Assembly: GCF_003171515.1 (NCBI RefSeq)
Contig: NC_089394.1
Span: forward strand, 930,001-994,000
Origin: Pyrenophora tritici-repentis
Lineage: Eukaryota > Ascomycota > Dothideomycetes > Pleosporales > Pleosporaceae
Reading direction: 5' to 3'
Length of the DNA: 64,000 nucleotides
Below the pieces are notes generated by a model. It was not told the origin of the DNA and ran no database searches. It saw only the letters and a list, made by a program, of their open reading frames with translations. A program made the translations under genes and the position numbers. Below are positions 9,029-18,754 of the stretch, piece by piece (positions within the stretch are counted from its first letter, which is position 1; every line of letters starts with the position of its first letter).

Positions 9029-10009
9029 ATGTCTCTACCTGATCAAACGAACAAGCCTCGCCACAGCCTACCGCATCCACCAACTTTCAGCGGAGTTAAG
9101 TCACAATGGCGTGGTTGGAAGCTGGAGATGGAAGGCAAGATTGAGGAAGACGCCGAAGCAATTGGGAATGCTAAGTCCCAGATACGCTATGTGTACTCCC
9201 GCCTTGAAGGTAGCGCCAGGACGAACATCACTACCTTCTTTGAAATGGAATTGAGGAAAAACCTTCCGAATCCACAAGCCTTGTTAGATCGATTAGACCT
9301 CCTTTATGGTGAACGTAACCGTAAGGAGAAGGCTATTCACGCACTCCACACAATTCGACAGCGAGACGACGAACCCTTTACTTCTTTCTACCCACGGTTT
9401 GAGAAAGAAATTGCGAACGCGGAGGCGGAATCTTGGAACGAGTCCTCAAAGATCTCCTACCTAAGGAATGCTATACACCCGAAGCTTAGAGCACACTTAA
9501 TCGGAATCTCGCGTCCTGAGCTCGAGTCCTACGTTGCTTTCGCTACGAAATGCGAAGAAGTTAGTAACCAAATGGAGCTTTTTGGGCAATGGAAGAACGA
9601 AACACGTAGTATCAACTCTAGGAGAAGCAACACTGCACAGCAAGCACTCGGAGAAAATATTTTAAGAGAAGAAATGATGGAATGGGAACCCACCACCACC
9701 GTGCGAATCAACGCTGCTCAGGGAAGGAGGAACACTAACGGATATCCCTCAAAGCGACCTGAAGACCAGTCCCTGTTGGGGAAGCGAGCCAAATGGGTGG
9801 AGAAGTCAGAAATAGAGAAGAGATGGAAAGAAGGAAGATGCTTACGCTGTGGTCGAGACGACTGCAAGGTCGAACGCTGTCCCTTAGCGGCGGCAATCCC
9901 GCCGTCGGTGAAAATACAGAAGAACGTTGTTTCTGCTTCCCGAGCAAAGGTTACGACAGCAGCGGTTGAAGACACAGAAGATGAAGAAATCAGTTCCTCT
10001 GATCAATAG
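9029..10009 (+). CDS. gag: Retrotransposon Gag (capsid/nucleocapsid)
   Basis: This frame of about 326 codons begins at the first ATG after the leader repeats. It has the retrotransposon gag (capsid) core: a W-R-G-W-K-L-E-M helix, a YSRLEGSARTNITTF segment, a LLDRLDLLYGERNRKEKAIHAL stretch containing the conserved leucine-rich helix, and the F-x-x-F-Y-P-R-FEKE block. The C-terminal basic part holds a zinc knuckle with spacing C-x2-C-x4-C-x4-C (CLRCGRDDCKVERC), where the usual histidine is a cysteine. Gag packages element RNA into particles in the cytoplasm. The frame ends at TAG (10007..10009), with pol in the same frame downstream. Confidence 0.93.
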   Translation: MSLPDQTNKPRHSLPHPPTFSGVKSQWRGWKLEMEGKIEEDAEAIGNAKSQIRYVYSRLEGSARTNITTFFEMELRKNLPNPQALLDRLDLLYGERNRKEKAIHALHTIRQRDDEPFTSFYPRFEKEIANAEAESWNESSKISYLRNAIHPKLRAHLIGISRPELESYVAFATKCEEVSNQMELFGQWKNETRSINSRRSNTAQQALGENILREEMMEWEPTTTVRINAAQGRRNTNGYPSKRPEDQSLLGKRAKWVEKSEIEKRWKEGRCLRCGRDDCKVERCPLAAAIPPSVKIQKNVVSASRAKVTTAAVEDTEDEEISSSDQ

Positions 10010-10054
10010 GAAGACGCGGGAGCCGCAGCAGACTGGAGGCGTTTCGAAAACAAG

Positions 10055-13000
10055 ATGGATCAAACCGGCATCTATGTAAACTTCGGTGTCAACGGACTTC
10101 ATTTCACGAGAGCGATGTTTGACAACGGTTGCCACAGCTACATGGCTATTTCGGATCGTCTTCAAAGGAAGTTGCAGCTCCCAACCTTGCTAATAAGGCC
10201 ACGAACACTAGAACAAGTTGCTGGAGTCGACTATAACGCTATTAACCGAGTTTCCTTCTTCGATATCGACATCGACGGGCACAGACAGCGACGAGTTTGG
10301 GCCTACATTATTCCTCAGATGCAGCAAGACGTAATACTCGGGCTTCCATGGGCAAGAAGTCAGGAAGTAACAATACGACATTCAGACTACGGAGACTCGC
10401 TTCACATCGGCACGACTGACACTTATGTCACACTACGAAAGGACCCAACCTGGACAACAGACAATTCGACAAAAGTAGTCTCAGCTGCCGTCTTTTCAGC
10501 CCTAGCACGCCGGAATTATAGGAAGCAAAAGAGAGTTAATATATTTGCTGTTACTATGGCCGATATTGAAAAAGCACTCGATAAGTTGAACAAAAAGAAG
10601 AAGCCTACGGATCCGAAGACGAAGTTGCCTGCTTACTACCACGACAAAATAGACATGAGAATCTTCACACCAGAGGTAGTAGGGCAAGGCTATTTACCAC
10701 CACACCGCCCTGGAGTAGACCACGCAATAGATTTGGAAAAAGATGAATACGGTAGAGAGAAAGAAGTACCCTACGGACCACTGTACAACATGACGAAGGA
10801 AGAGCTGTTAGTTTTAAGGAAAACCTTGACCGACCACCTAGCGAAGGGATGGATCCGAGTTAGCAGATCGCCAGCCGGAGCCCCTGTTCTGTTCGTCCGC
10901 AAGCCAGGAGGAGGTCTTCGTTTCTGCGTCGATTACCGGAAGCTTAATGAGATCACGAAGAAGGACCGTACACCCCTGCCTCTTATCACAGAGACGCTGC
11001 AGATGATGGCTAAAGCCGTTTGGTATACAAAGCTTGACGTGTCTGCCGCTTTCCACAAGATACGGATTAAAGAAGGCGACGAGTGGAAAACAGCGTTTCG
11101 AACAAGATTCGGATCATTCGAATGGCAGGTAACACCCTTTGGCTTAACCGGTGCGCCCGCAACGTTCCAACGGTATATCAATGACGTTCTACGGGAATTC
11201 TTAGATGAATTCGTATCGGCATACATTGACGACGTAATTATCTTTACCAATGGATCTCTGGACGAACACAGGCAGCAAGTCTTGCGAGTAATGAAGAAGC
11301 TTCAGGAAGCAGGCCTACAACTCGACATTGACAAATGCGAGTTCGAGCAAAAGCGAGTTAAGTACCTAGGCTACGTTGTGGACTCTGAAAAAGGCATTTG
11401 CGTCGACCCAGAAAAAGTTGAAGCTATCAAGGCATGGGAACCTCCTTCGACAGTTAAAGGCGTACGAGGGTTTGTAGGATTTGCCAACTACTACCGAGAG
11501 TTTATCCCCAAATTTTCTAAGATTGCTCAACCGCTTACGAATCTAACGAAGAAAGACGTCCAATTTCGTTGGGGAGAAGCTGAGCAAAGCGCTTTTGAGC
11601 GAATGAAGCAATTACTAATTAGCGCACCTGTGCTTACCCCTTTTGATCCTGAACGGGAAACCCGAGTTCAGCCAGACTCCTCAGGCTACTGTATTGGAGG
11701 CGAATTATCGCAGTTGACTGATAACGGCCAATGGAAGCCCGTGGCATTTTACTCGAAGAAATGCCTCCCAGCAGAGGCTAACTATCCTATTCACGACAAG
11801 GAGCTACTGGCCATCATTCGATGCCTTGAACAATGGCGGAGTATGTTACAGAGCGTACAAAGCTTCACGATCCTCAGCGACCATAAAAACCTCGAATACT
11901 TCATGAAGAAGCAACAGCTTACCGAGCGACAAATGCGCTGGGCTCTGGAACTATCACGATACCGCTTCCGCATTATCCACCAAGCCGGAACGAAGGCTGT
12001 GGTCCCAGACGCTCTTTCACGAAGAGATCAAGATTTGCCAAAAGGACTTGACGACCCACGATTAAGCGGACGATCTCACCAGATGTTCAGTAACAAAGAA
12101 GGGAGCTTGTCATTGAATAGCTTATCGACAATGCTTTGTACACCCTCTATGCATCATGTACGAGTTGGCGCTACATGGGTACTCGGAGGTGACAAGGACC
12201 AAGAAGACGATGAAGAACCGATTAGGGATAACCCTCCTGTTTGTCCGTTTACAGAATCGGAACCTAACTTACGGCAACTTTGGAACCGAGCGTTGGAAAT
12301 AAATAAACGATATTGGTTACTCCGTAATATGGTACGAGAAGGAGCGAGGCAGATTCCACCAAAATGGGGCCTGCCAATTTCTATTTCAGAATGTTCCGTT
12401 GACGATGGCGGACGATTGTTGTGGAGAGATCGTATTTGGATCCCTCATTCGGAACCTTTGCGAACGGCTATTATCCAGCAGTGTCATGATTCTGCGCTCA
12501 CAGGCCACCCAGGTCGCGATCTTCTTAAGGCGATCATCAGCAGGCGATTCACATGGCCAGGCTTGTCTCAAGACATACGTCAATTCCTTCCGAACTGCGA
12601 CATCTGCGGGAGCAAAGCTGTATGGAGGGAGAAGAGACGAGGACTCCTAAAACCGTTACCAGTTCCAGAGCGACAGTGGGCGGAAATTTCCGTTGACTTC
12701 ATCACCGACCTGCCGGTTTCGAAGTCCGGCGCGACTAATGTGATGGTCATAACAGACCGACTGTTCAAGAGCTGTATATTCAGAGCGATGAAGCAAATAA
12801 CCGTCGAGGCGGTAGTAGAAGCAATGATGGAATGCTTAGTCGAACACCATGGACCCCCCGCTATTGTGTCAGACAGAGGCCCACAGTTTGTCTCTCTTAT
12901 GTGGGGACGAATGTGTTCATTGTTGAAGATCACAAGAAGACTATCAACGGCCTTTCACCCGGAAACTGATGGATCAACCGAACGGATGAATCAGGAGCTT

Positions 13001-13777
13001 GAAGCCTACCTTCGTTGTTTCGTGTCTTACTACCAAGATGACTGGGAACAGCTACTTCCTGTTGCTATGCTCGCGATTAATGGCCGCACGTCATCAGTTA
13101 CGGGTATAAGCCCGTTCTTTGCAACACACGGTTACAACATCGAACCTATCGAAGTGGAAGAGAAACTGAGAACAACGGGCCGTACGCCGATTGCTAAGGG
13201 AGAAGCCCTTATTGCTAAGCTCCAAGATGCTACGGAGATGGCTCAGACCATGATAGCAGCAGCGCAAGAGAAGTACGAGACGTACGCAAACGAGCATCGA
13301 CAACCAGCAGAACAATTTCGAGTTGGAGATAAGGTGTGGCTCCGCCTCCAAAACATCGTTACCGACAGACCTTGCAAAAAGTTGGATTGGAAAAACGCGA
13401 AATATACGGTTAAGGAGCTAGTAGGCTCGCATGCGGTACGACTGGATACTCCTCCTGGAATACATAATGTCTTCCACGTCATGCTACTTCGGAGAGCTGC
13501 GGACAACCCTCTACCATCTCAAATCCTCCATGAACCACAGCCGCCAGCTGTATTAAAAGAAGGAGATTCAGAATGGTACAACGTTGAAGAGGTTTTAGAC
13601 CATAAAATAGGAAAGGACAAAAAGCTCAAGTTGCTGGTGAAATGGGAAGGCTATACAAAGCCAACTTGGGAACCAGAGGAGGAATTGACAATGACAGAAG
13701 CATACGCAACGTATCGAACTCACACAGACGTATCCAAACCTTCTCAGCGTCGTAAGAAACGACGAGGGAGCCCTTAG
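10055..13777 (+). CDS. pol: Retrotransposon Pol: protease, reverse transcriptase, RNase H, integrase, chromodomain
   Basis: The frame runs 1,240 codons from the ATG at 10055 and is open back to 10010, directly after the gag stop. Domains in order are: an aspartic protease with FDNGC in place of the usual D-S/T-G (about residues 24-28) and a later ILGLPW; a reverse transcriptase with YIDD at about 390-393; an RNase H beginning near PDSSGYCIGGEL (about 540); an integrase with an HH-CC zinc module (about 810-850) and catalytic D, D, E at roughly 880, 938 and 975; and a chromodomain (about 1172-1220) with LLVKWEGY and TWEPEEEL. The chromodomain is expected to tether integration to modified chromatin. 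All catalytic landmarks except the unusual protease triplet look intact. Confidence 0.95.
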   Translation: MDQTGIYVNFGVNGLHFTRAMFDNGCHSYMAISDRLQRKLQLPTLLIRPRTLEQVAGVDYNAINRVSFFDIDIDGHRQRRVWAYIIPQMQQDVILGLPWARSQEVTIRHSDYGDSLHIGTTDTYVTLRKDPTWTTDNSTKVVSAAVFSALARRNYRKQKRVNIFAVTMADIEKALDKLNKKKKPTDPKTKLPAYYHDKIDMRIFTPEVVGQGYLPPHRPGVDHAIDLEKDEYGREKEVPYGPLYNMTKEELLVLRKTLTDHLAKGWIRVSRSPAGAPVLFVRKPGGGLRFCVDYRKLNEITKKDRTPLPLITETLQMMAKAVWYTKLDVSAAFHKIRIKEGDEWKTAFRTRFGSFEWQVTPFGLTGAPATFQRYINDVLREFLDEFVSAYIDDVIIFTNGSLDEHRQQVLRVMKKLQEAGLQLDIDKCEFEQKRVKYLGYVVDSEKGICVDPEKVEAIKAWEPPSTVKGVRGFVGFANYYREFIPKFSKIAQPLTNLTKKDVQFRWGEAEQSAFERMKQLLISAPVLTPFDPERETRVQPDSSGYCIGGELSQLTDNGQWKPVAFYSKKCLPAEANYPIHDKELLAIIRCLEQWRSMLQSVQSFTILSDHKNLEYFMKKQQLTERQMRWALELSRYRFRIIHQAGTKAVVPDALSRRDQDLPKGLDDPRLSGRSHQMFSNKEGSLSLNSLSTMLCTPSMHHVRVGATWVLGGDKDQEDDEEPIRDNPPVCPFTESEPNLRQLWNRALEINKRYWLLRNMVREGARQIPPKWGLPISISECSVDDGGRLLWRDRIWIPHSEPLRTAIIQQCHDSALTGHPGRDLLKAIISRRFTWPGLSQDIRQFLPNCDICGSKAVWREKRRGLLKPLPVPERQWAEISVDFITDLPVSKSGATNVMVITDRLFKSCIFRAMKQITVEAVVEAMMECLVEHHGPPAIVSDRGPQFVSLMWGRMCSLLKITRRLSTAFHPETDGSTERMNQELEAYLRCFVSYYQDDWEQLLPVAMLAINGRTSSVTGISPFFATHGYNIEPIEVEEKLRTTGRTPIAKGEALIAKLQDATEMAQTMIAAAQEKYETYANEHRQPAEQFRVGDKVWLRLQNIVTDRPCKKLDWKNAKYTVKELVGSHAVRLDTPPGIHNVFHVMLLRRAADNPLPSQILHEPQPPAVLKEGDSEWYNVEEVLDHKIGKDKKLKLLVKWEGYTKPTWEPEEELTMTEAYATYRTHTDVSKPSQRRKKRRGSP

Positions 13778-13778
13778 T

Positions 13779-13790
13779 GGAGGAGGGGAG
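13779..13790 (+). promoter_or_regulatory. Polypurine tract of the retrotransposon
   Basis: GGAGGAGGGGAG lies four bases before the 3' LTR. This is the usual position and composition of the plus-strand primer left by RNase H. Confidence 0.85.
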
Positions 13791-13794
13791 TAAT

Positions 13795-14050
13795 TGTCAC
13801 AGGCTATGCCTGTATGTCGGCGTTCGGCGATGCCCTCAGCCTTGACACCTCGGACCGATGTGAGCTCAGGCCACCGAAGCTTCCACAAGCTTCACGGCAA
13901 GCTTCGAGATGTTTCTTGGTATGATACGGCTTCTTTTTACAAGGTATAAATGTTCCTCAACATTCTGTATCTAGACGTTTTCTCTTCAAGTTTGCTATAC
14001 TCGTCTAACGGGATAGTCAATTGAAATCATCATTGTCCAAGCCCCTCACA
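13795..14050 (+). repeat. 3' long terminal repeat
   Basis: This is the second copy of the 256-bp LTR and looks identical to 8491..8746. It is followed by the right target duplication GACTG at 14051..14055. Confidence 0.95.
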
Positions 14051-14354
14051 GACTGCCCTACTTACAAAATATTTCCTTTTGTAACACGCAAGTCTGAGAT
14101 GAGATGCGTACGTAATAACACCACTCACTGAATTTTCTTGTCTCTTCTCTTACTATCCGTTGGTACTAATACTTGATGTTTGATAGTGCTATGTTCCAAA
14201 GCTCTCGTCCACGAATTGCAGGAACGACTACAATCAGCCTTGGTCTAGTTACCATGGACCAGCGACGAATGATGCTTGCCACACCGACTCAACGAACAAC
14301 GAAGCTAATGGGCGCTGGATCTGTGTTAGTGGGAAAAGGGATAGGGATGGCTGA

Positions 14355-17325
14355 AATGGAAGCAGTAGCATATTGTTCAATCCTGAGAATGTCAGACGAT
14401 CATGAATTTGACACGATTGCAGTCAGTGATCTCTGAGAGGTGTGAGAGCGGATATCTCGGTAGAGTTGGCAGAAAAGGAGGATACACAAGTGGATAGTGT
14501 AGCAGGATATACCTGATGTATGACAGACGGTTATTCAAGCACTTCGTTTTCTTCTTGTATCTCTGATGCAAAAACCGCTTGAGCATGTATCTCTTACGCG
14601 AAAGCTGACTCTGATGGGAGCAGCTAATGCTCCCTCTGTCATACGTCCCTTGTGAACTCTTGTCTCCTAGCAGGTGTGTTAATACGAGTTGATGTCGCAG
14701 ACATGCGCCCATCTTCCGGAGTTCGGATCAACCGTGCCCGGTTCCAAGCTCACCTTTTTGTACTAGTGCTCACTTTCGGGGACATGAAGCTAAGCACGAG
14801 ATATCTAGATGAGCAATCAAACGATCGGCAACCTTCCAACCATTCCCAAGCTTGTTATTTGCAACAGTTGGTCTTACTATCGATAGGCATGTTCACTGGC
14901 TTGGAGCGCTTGTCAAGTGCCGAGTGCTTGACCATTTTAGAGTTGGGAAGGTCAATGTCCATGCGCTCTCTTGATCTTCTGGAACGTGGCATGTATGTAG
15001 ACACTTCATGATGGCAAGGGTCCTGATAATTACCCACAAGATTTCACGGCTGCTTCATTTCACCGTCTCGCACCACTTGAAGCTCCCTATTCGTCATTGA
15101 CTCTTTCTCCTGAGATTGTAATGACTACTTCGACTTCAAGTCACTAATTTTAGAGACAGCTAGCCGATTAGCCGATCGCCTGGCTTTGCTCGCGACTCTG
15201 TGGGTCTATCAGGGGACTTATCTGTACTGCTTAACAGTTATGCAAGCAGTTGTAAATTAGTAGATTGCGACACAGATGCCCTCGCCTATATAAATCGCCT
15301 TAGGCCTCATCGGGACCGAATGCGGCCCTCCAAATGCCATGGTGCTGTGTTGCGATATTGATAGAATCCATAGTTCCGGTCATAACCCAGAGGGCAAGTA
15401 ATACGAGCATTGCTAGCACAGACATGATTGCTATGTAGTAGGACCGTTTGTTGCCTGCATAAACTGCGTAAAGACTGGATATTAGGCACAACATGCTTAT
15501 TGGAGCTTCTTCAAGGCCGTGGAGGAAGATTCAAAAAAAACTTCATCTCCTGAATCGATCAAGCCTCCGGCGAGAGCGGCGGATTGACAGGAATTGTTGA
15601 AGTTGCACACAGGACGCGTTCGGCACACTGTCGGAACTTGCAGGGCCTCTTAAAGGCAGGGAGATGACAAAGGTAAGAATTCGGTTTCGGATCGGATCGG
15701 ATCCAGGAATATATCAAGCAGGCTGGCATCGTACCATGCCCAGTATTGATCTCGCTACACTTCCATGGTGGCTTTTCTTGAGCATGCTCGTGTGTCGAAT
15801 TTCCTCGTATCTGGGCGGAAATTTCAAGTTACCGGAACCTAGATCTCTATCCATACATCAATGAACATGCATTGAGACACTAGGTGGCCAATAAAGGGTG
15901 CCTGGGTACCTATACGAGTCCACTTTTCCTGGTTTGAGAGTATGAGGCTCTGTACGCCACTTCCAAGGGCTCCGCTATCGAACTACCTGTCGTGACCAAA
16001 GCATTTACCACTTTATGACAACCTCGGAGACTATTTTGTTCCATCATCCACACCTTGGCATTTCATGGGCTACCCGGACGCTAAGCCATGTCTGGTAACG
16101 TCTTGAGACGAAACATTCTATTTCGAAACAAGACACTGGCCTGGGCGTGTTGAGAAACACGCTACAGGGCGGGTACCCCACAACAGATTGCACTGTGGGC
16201 GCATCACGACTGGTTTTCCATGCAAGATGGCCATCTAAATTACAGGGGAAGCGGAGCTGCTTGCCAAGACGTCATCTTTGTCCGTCGAGCCCGTTTACGT
16301 GCATGCGGATCCGCCAGGTCGTTCACCACGGTGTTGGTAGTAGTGGGTGCGCACGTATCAAGCGTTAGTTAGATGATAGGCAGTAGAACGACGTTCGGAC
16401 GTTTGGAAGAAGTAACGGGTCGCGTTCATGAATTCAGGCTGACGGTCCCTTTTCGGCAAGTGGGGCCCGCCTGTTCTAGTCGGTCATGGAATGTCAAGCA
16501 TAGAGTAGGTAGATGAGCAAACAACACCGTCATTGCCTCTGCATCTTCATGCGATCTGGACATGATCTTGGCGCTAGACGCCGTCCCATGAGTCCGCCTC
16601 CAGGCCAGTACGCTCCGCCCAACATGAATTCATCAGCACTTCTGCAAATTGGCATCTCGCAATAACGCATAGGCAAAGCTCATTGGAGGATCTACTTCAC
16701 CGCGTCCGCGGGTACCTGGCACAGCAGCTTCCCGCCATGGTACCTGCGTGTTTGCGATGGGACCAACCTCCGAACGCCAAGCTTCCGACCGCTAGGTAAA
16801 TGGGTTGAAACATGGACAGCCTTGCGCATCTGTAGGTGCAACCTACGCCACCGCGCTTTGTTCGTTCCGTGAAACGGGCGATACGGGCAAGGAATCCCAC
16901 TGCAACACCTGTCCGGGTTCGTTTGCTCATCTCGCTTCGTCACAGCTAAGCGGGACATAAGATTTTTAGATCAAAGCCAAGAGAAGATGGCCTCATGTGG
17001 CAGTGTGAGGAAACAAGAGACGCAAGCCGCTCTATGCATGGTAATGACAGCGGCACGGGTCTCCAAGGGGCGGACCCAGAGAAACAATCTGGGCACTGGA
17101 AACAGTTAGCAACTCTGGTGACGGACCGAAAATGGCACCAAGGCTGAGATACATAAGGAGCGATACAGAACGCAGATTGAAAGTTCATCAGCACATCTGC
17201 CACAGTCTTTCGCTTCTCATCAACTTTTCAGTCTTTCGCTACTACATTCATTTCCACAGGCTAGTCCTACTACATACTCTCGTTTTATCTTTCAAATCAA
17301 CATCAAACACAACCTTCAGTACAAG
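14355..17325. other. Three-kilobase gene-poor region
   Basis: No gene is supported. Several open frames of 60-120 codons exist on both strands, but none has a recognisable domain. The most protein-like is a 64-codon minus-strand frame (15300..15494) with two hydrophobic stretches, which could be a small membrane protein or chance. The right end (about 17130-17325) is the promoter and pyrimidine-rich leader of the AA9 gene. Confidence 0.5.
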
Positions 17326-18337
17326 ATGAAGTTCTCCGTCCTTGCCGCCGCCGCCCTCTCTCAGGTCGCCTCTGCTCATTACTTCTTTGACAAAACCTTT
17401 GTCAATGGCGAGCAAATTGGCGAGCCCCTCGAGTACATCCGCAAGAACACCCGCTCCATCTCGTACATGCCGACCAAATGGAAGAACTCCTTCGACAACC
17501 TGACCCCTGATGACCCCGACTTCCGCTGCAACTTGGGCGCTTTCAAGAGCGCTAAGAACACCAAAGTCCTTGAGGTCAAAGCTGGCACCAAGGTGGCTAT
17601 GGGTCTCGGCGTTCAAGCTACTATGAAGCATCCTGGTCCGTGTTTTGCCCACATGTCCAAGGCTCCTGGCAGTGTACAAGACTACGAGGGCGATGGTGAG
17701 TGGTTCAAGATCCACGAGGAGGGCATCTGCGACAAGAGCAAGGACATCAAGGGCCCCGCCTGGTGCACCTGGGACAAGGACAGGGTTGAGTTCACTATCC
17801 CGGCCGGCACACCTGACGGCGAGTACCTGATCCGTTCGGAGCACGTTGGTCTCCACGGTGCCCACGATGGTCAGGCTGAGTTCTACTACGGGTAAGTGCT
17901 TTCTCTCACCGGCAATTTTAATACAAAAGCTAACGTTACAAAGATGTCTGCAAGTCAAGGTTACCGGTGGTGGTAGCGGCACCCCTGGTCCCACCTACAA
18001 GTTCCCCGGCGCATACAAGAAGGATGACCCGGAATTCAACTTCAGCGTCTGGGGCGGAATGAAGGACTACACTTTCCCCGGTCCCCGCCCCTGGACTGGC
18101 GGCAACAATGGCAATGACGGCAACTCCACCTCCCCTGCTGAGGAGGCTACCAACCCGACTTCGTCTTCTGTTGCCGAGCCCGAGCCCGCCGCACCTGCTG
18201 CCACTGCCACTGCCTCTCCTTCCCCTATTTCCAACGACCCTACCCAGCTTCCTCCTGTGCACAACAGCGAGAACTGCAAAGGTGGAAAGAACAAGCGCGG
18301 TCGCCGTGCTTTCCGCAACGCTATCCTCAAGGCGTAG
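17326..18337 (+). CDS. AA9 lytic polysaccharide monooxygenase (two exons)
   Basis: Exons 17326..17891 and 17944..18337 encode 319 residues; the 52-bp intron has a GTAAGT donor, a GCTAAC branch and an AAAG acceptor. A 17-residue signal peptide ends in ASA, so His18 becomes the mature N-terminus, the first ligand of the copper histidine brace. His102 in the HPGP motif is the second ligand, and Tyr187 in QAEFYYGC sits where the axial tyrosine is expected. The AA9 family oxidatively cleaves cellulose and some hemicelluloses outside the cell. After the catalytic domain (about 18-230) comes a Ser/Thr/Pro/Ala-rich linker, but no CBM1 follows; the protein ends in a basic segment rich in lysine and arginine. 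The family is firm, substrate not predictable. Confidence 0.93.
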
Positions 18338-18754
18338 ATACAGTTACTTTAGGTCTTGTGCGCCAAACGCCGAGATAACTCAAATGGAGGAGTCTAAAAT
18401 GAGGGTGTTAGATGGTTGAAGACGAGCTTTTCTACGCTCCTTTCTTTGTGGTATATATACCTTATTTCTTTTGCAGCCGAGCTGCCCTTTTGTAGATACT
18501 ACTAGGTTATAGTCTTCGGTATCCCTGAATACTATTGTTTTCATTCAACTTTGCATCTCTTGATTTCTGGTCGCTGCTTCTGCATGGTGATGTTGACTAA
18601 GAATTATGCTGGCATTTTGGGGTCTGGTGTGGCACGTGTATTATTTTCAAGAAGAGTTTGCATTACAACCATGAATACTAGAATGACACTACATTTGGGT
18701 TGAAGGCACTGTGTTATTATATGCCCTGAATCCCAATAACAAAGGAGATGTTCC
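18338..18754. other. Convergent intergenic region
   Basis: This holds the 3' flanks of the AA9 gene and the oppositely oriented acidic-repeat gene. No other signal is seen. Confidence 0.5.

Larger units (their letters stand above)
8491..14050 (+). mobile_element. Complete Ty3/gypsy LTR retrotransposon, chromovirus type (5.56 kb)
   Basis: The element has two 256-bp LTRs that begin TGTCACA and end CTCACA, look identical base for base, and are flanked by a GACTG duplication. Between them lie a self-complementary primer site, a leader with four 48-bp tandem repeats, gag (9029..10009), pol (10055..13777) and a polypurine tract (13779..13790). The pol order is protease, reverse transcriptase, RNase H, integrase, chromodomain. 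Integrase after reverse transcriptase defines Ty3/gypsy, and the chromodomain places it among the chromoviruses common in fungi. Open frames and matching LTRs indicate recent insertion with no visible RIP damage. The one interruption is the same-frame TAG between gag and pol. Confidence 0.95.
8390..14354 (+). pseudogene. Small secreted cysteine-rich protein gene interrupted by an LTR retrotransposon
   Basis: The gene begins at the ATG at 8390 with a hydrophobic signal peptide (about residues 1-18), and its frame runs into the 5' LTR at 8491. Beyond the element and its duplicated target site the same frame resumes at 14056 and runs to 14107. A 79-bp intron follows (14108..14186; GTACGT donor, TACTAAT branch, TAG acceptor), then a second exon 14187..14354 ending in TGA. 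Without the element and one target copy the parts are in phase and amount to about 106 codons with eight cysteines, including two CC pairs. This is the architecture of a small secreted cysteine-rich protein, a class that includes surface proteins and candidate effectors; I assign no function. In the present state translation ends inside the LTR. Confidence 0.7.

Noticed and set aside
15300..15494. 64-codon minus-strand frame with two hydrophobic segments
   Set aside because: No homology signal, splice context or promoter evidence; hydrophobic short frames arise by chance, so it is mentioned only in the gap description.
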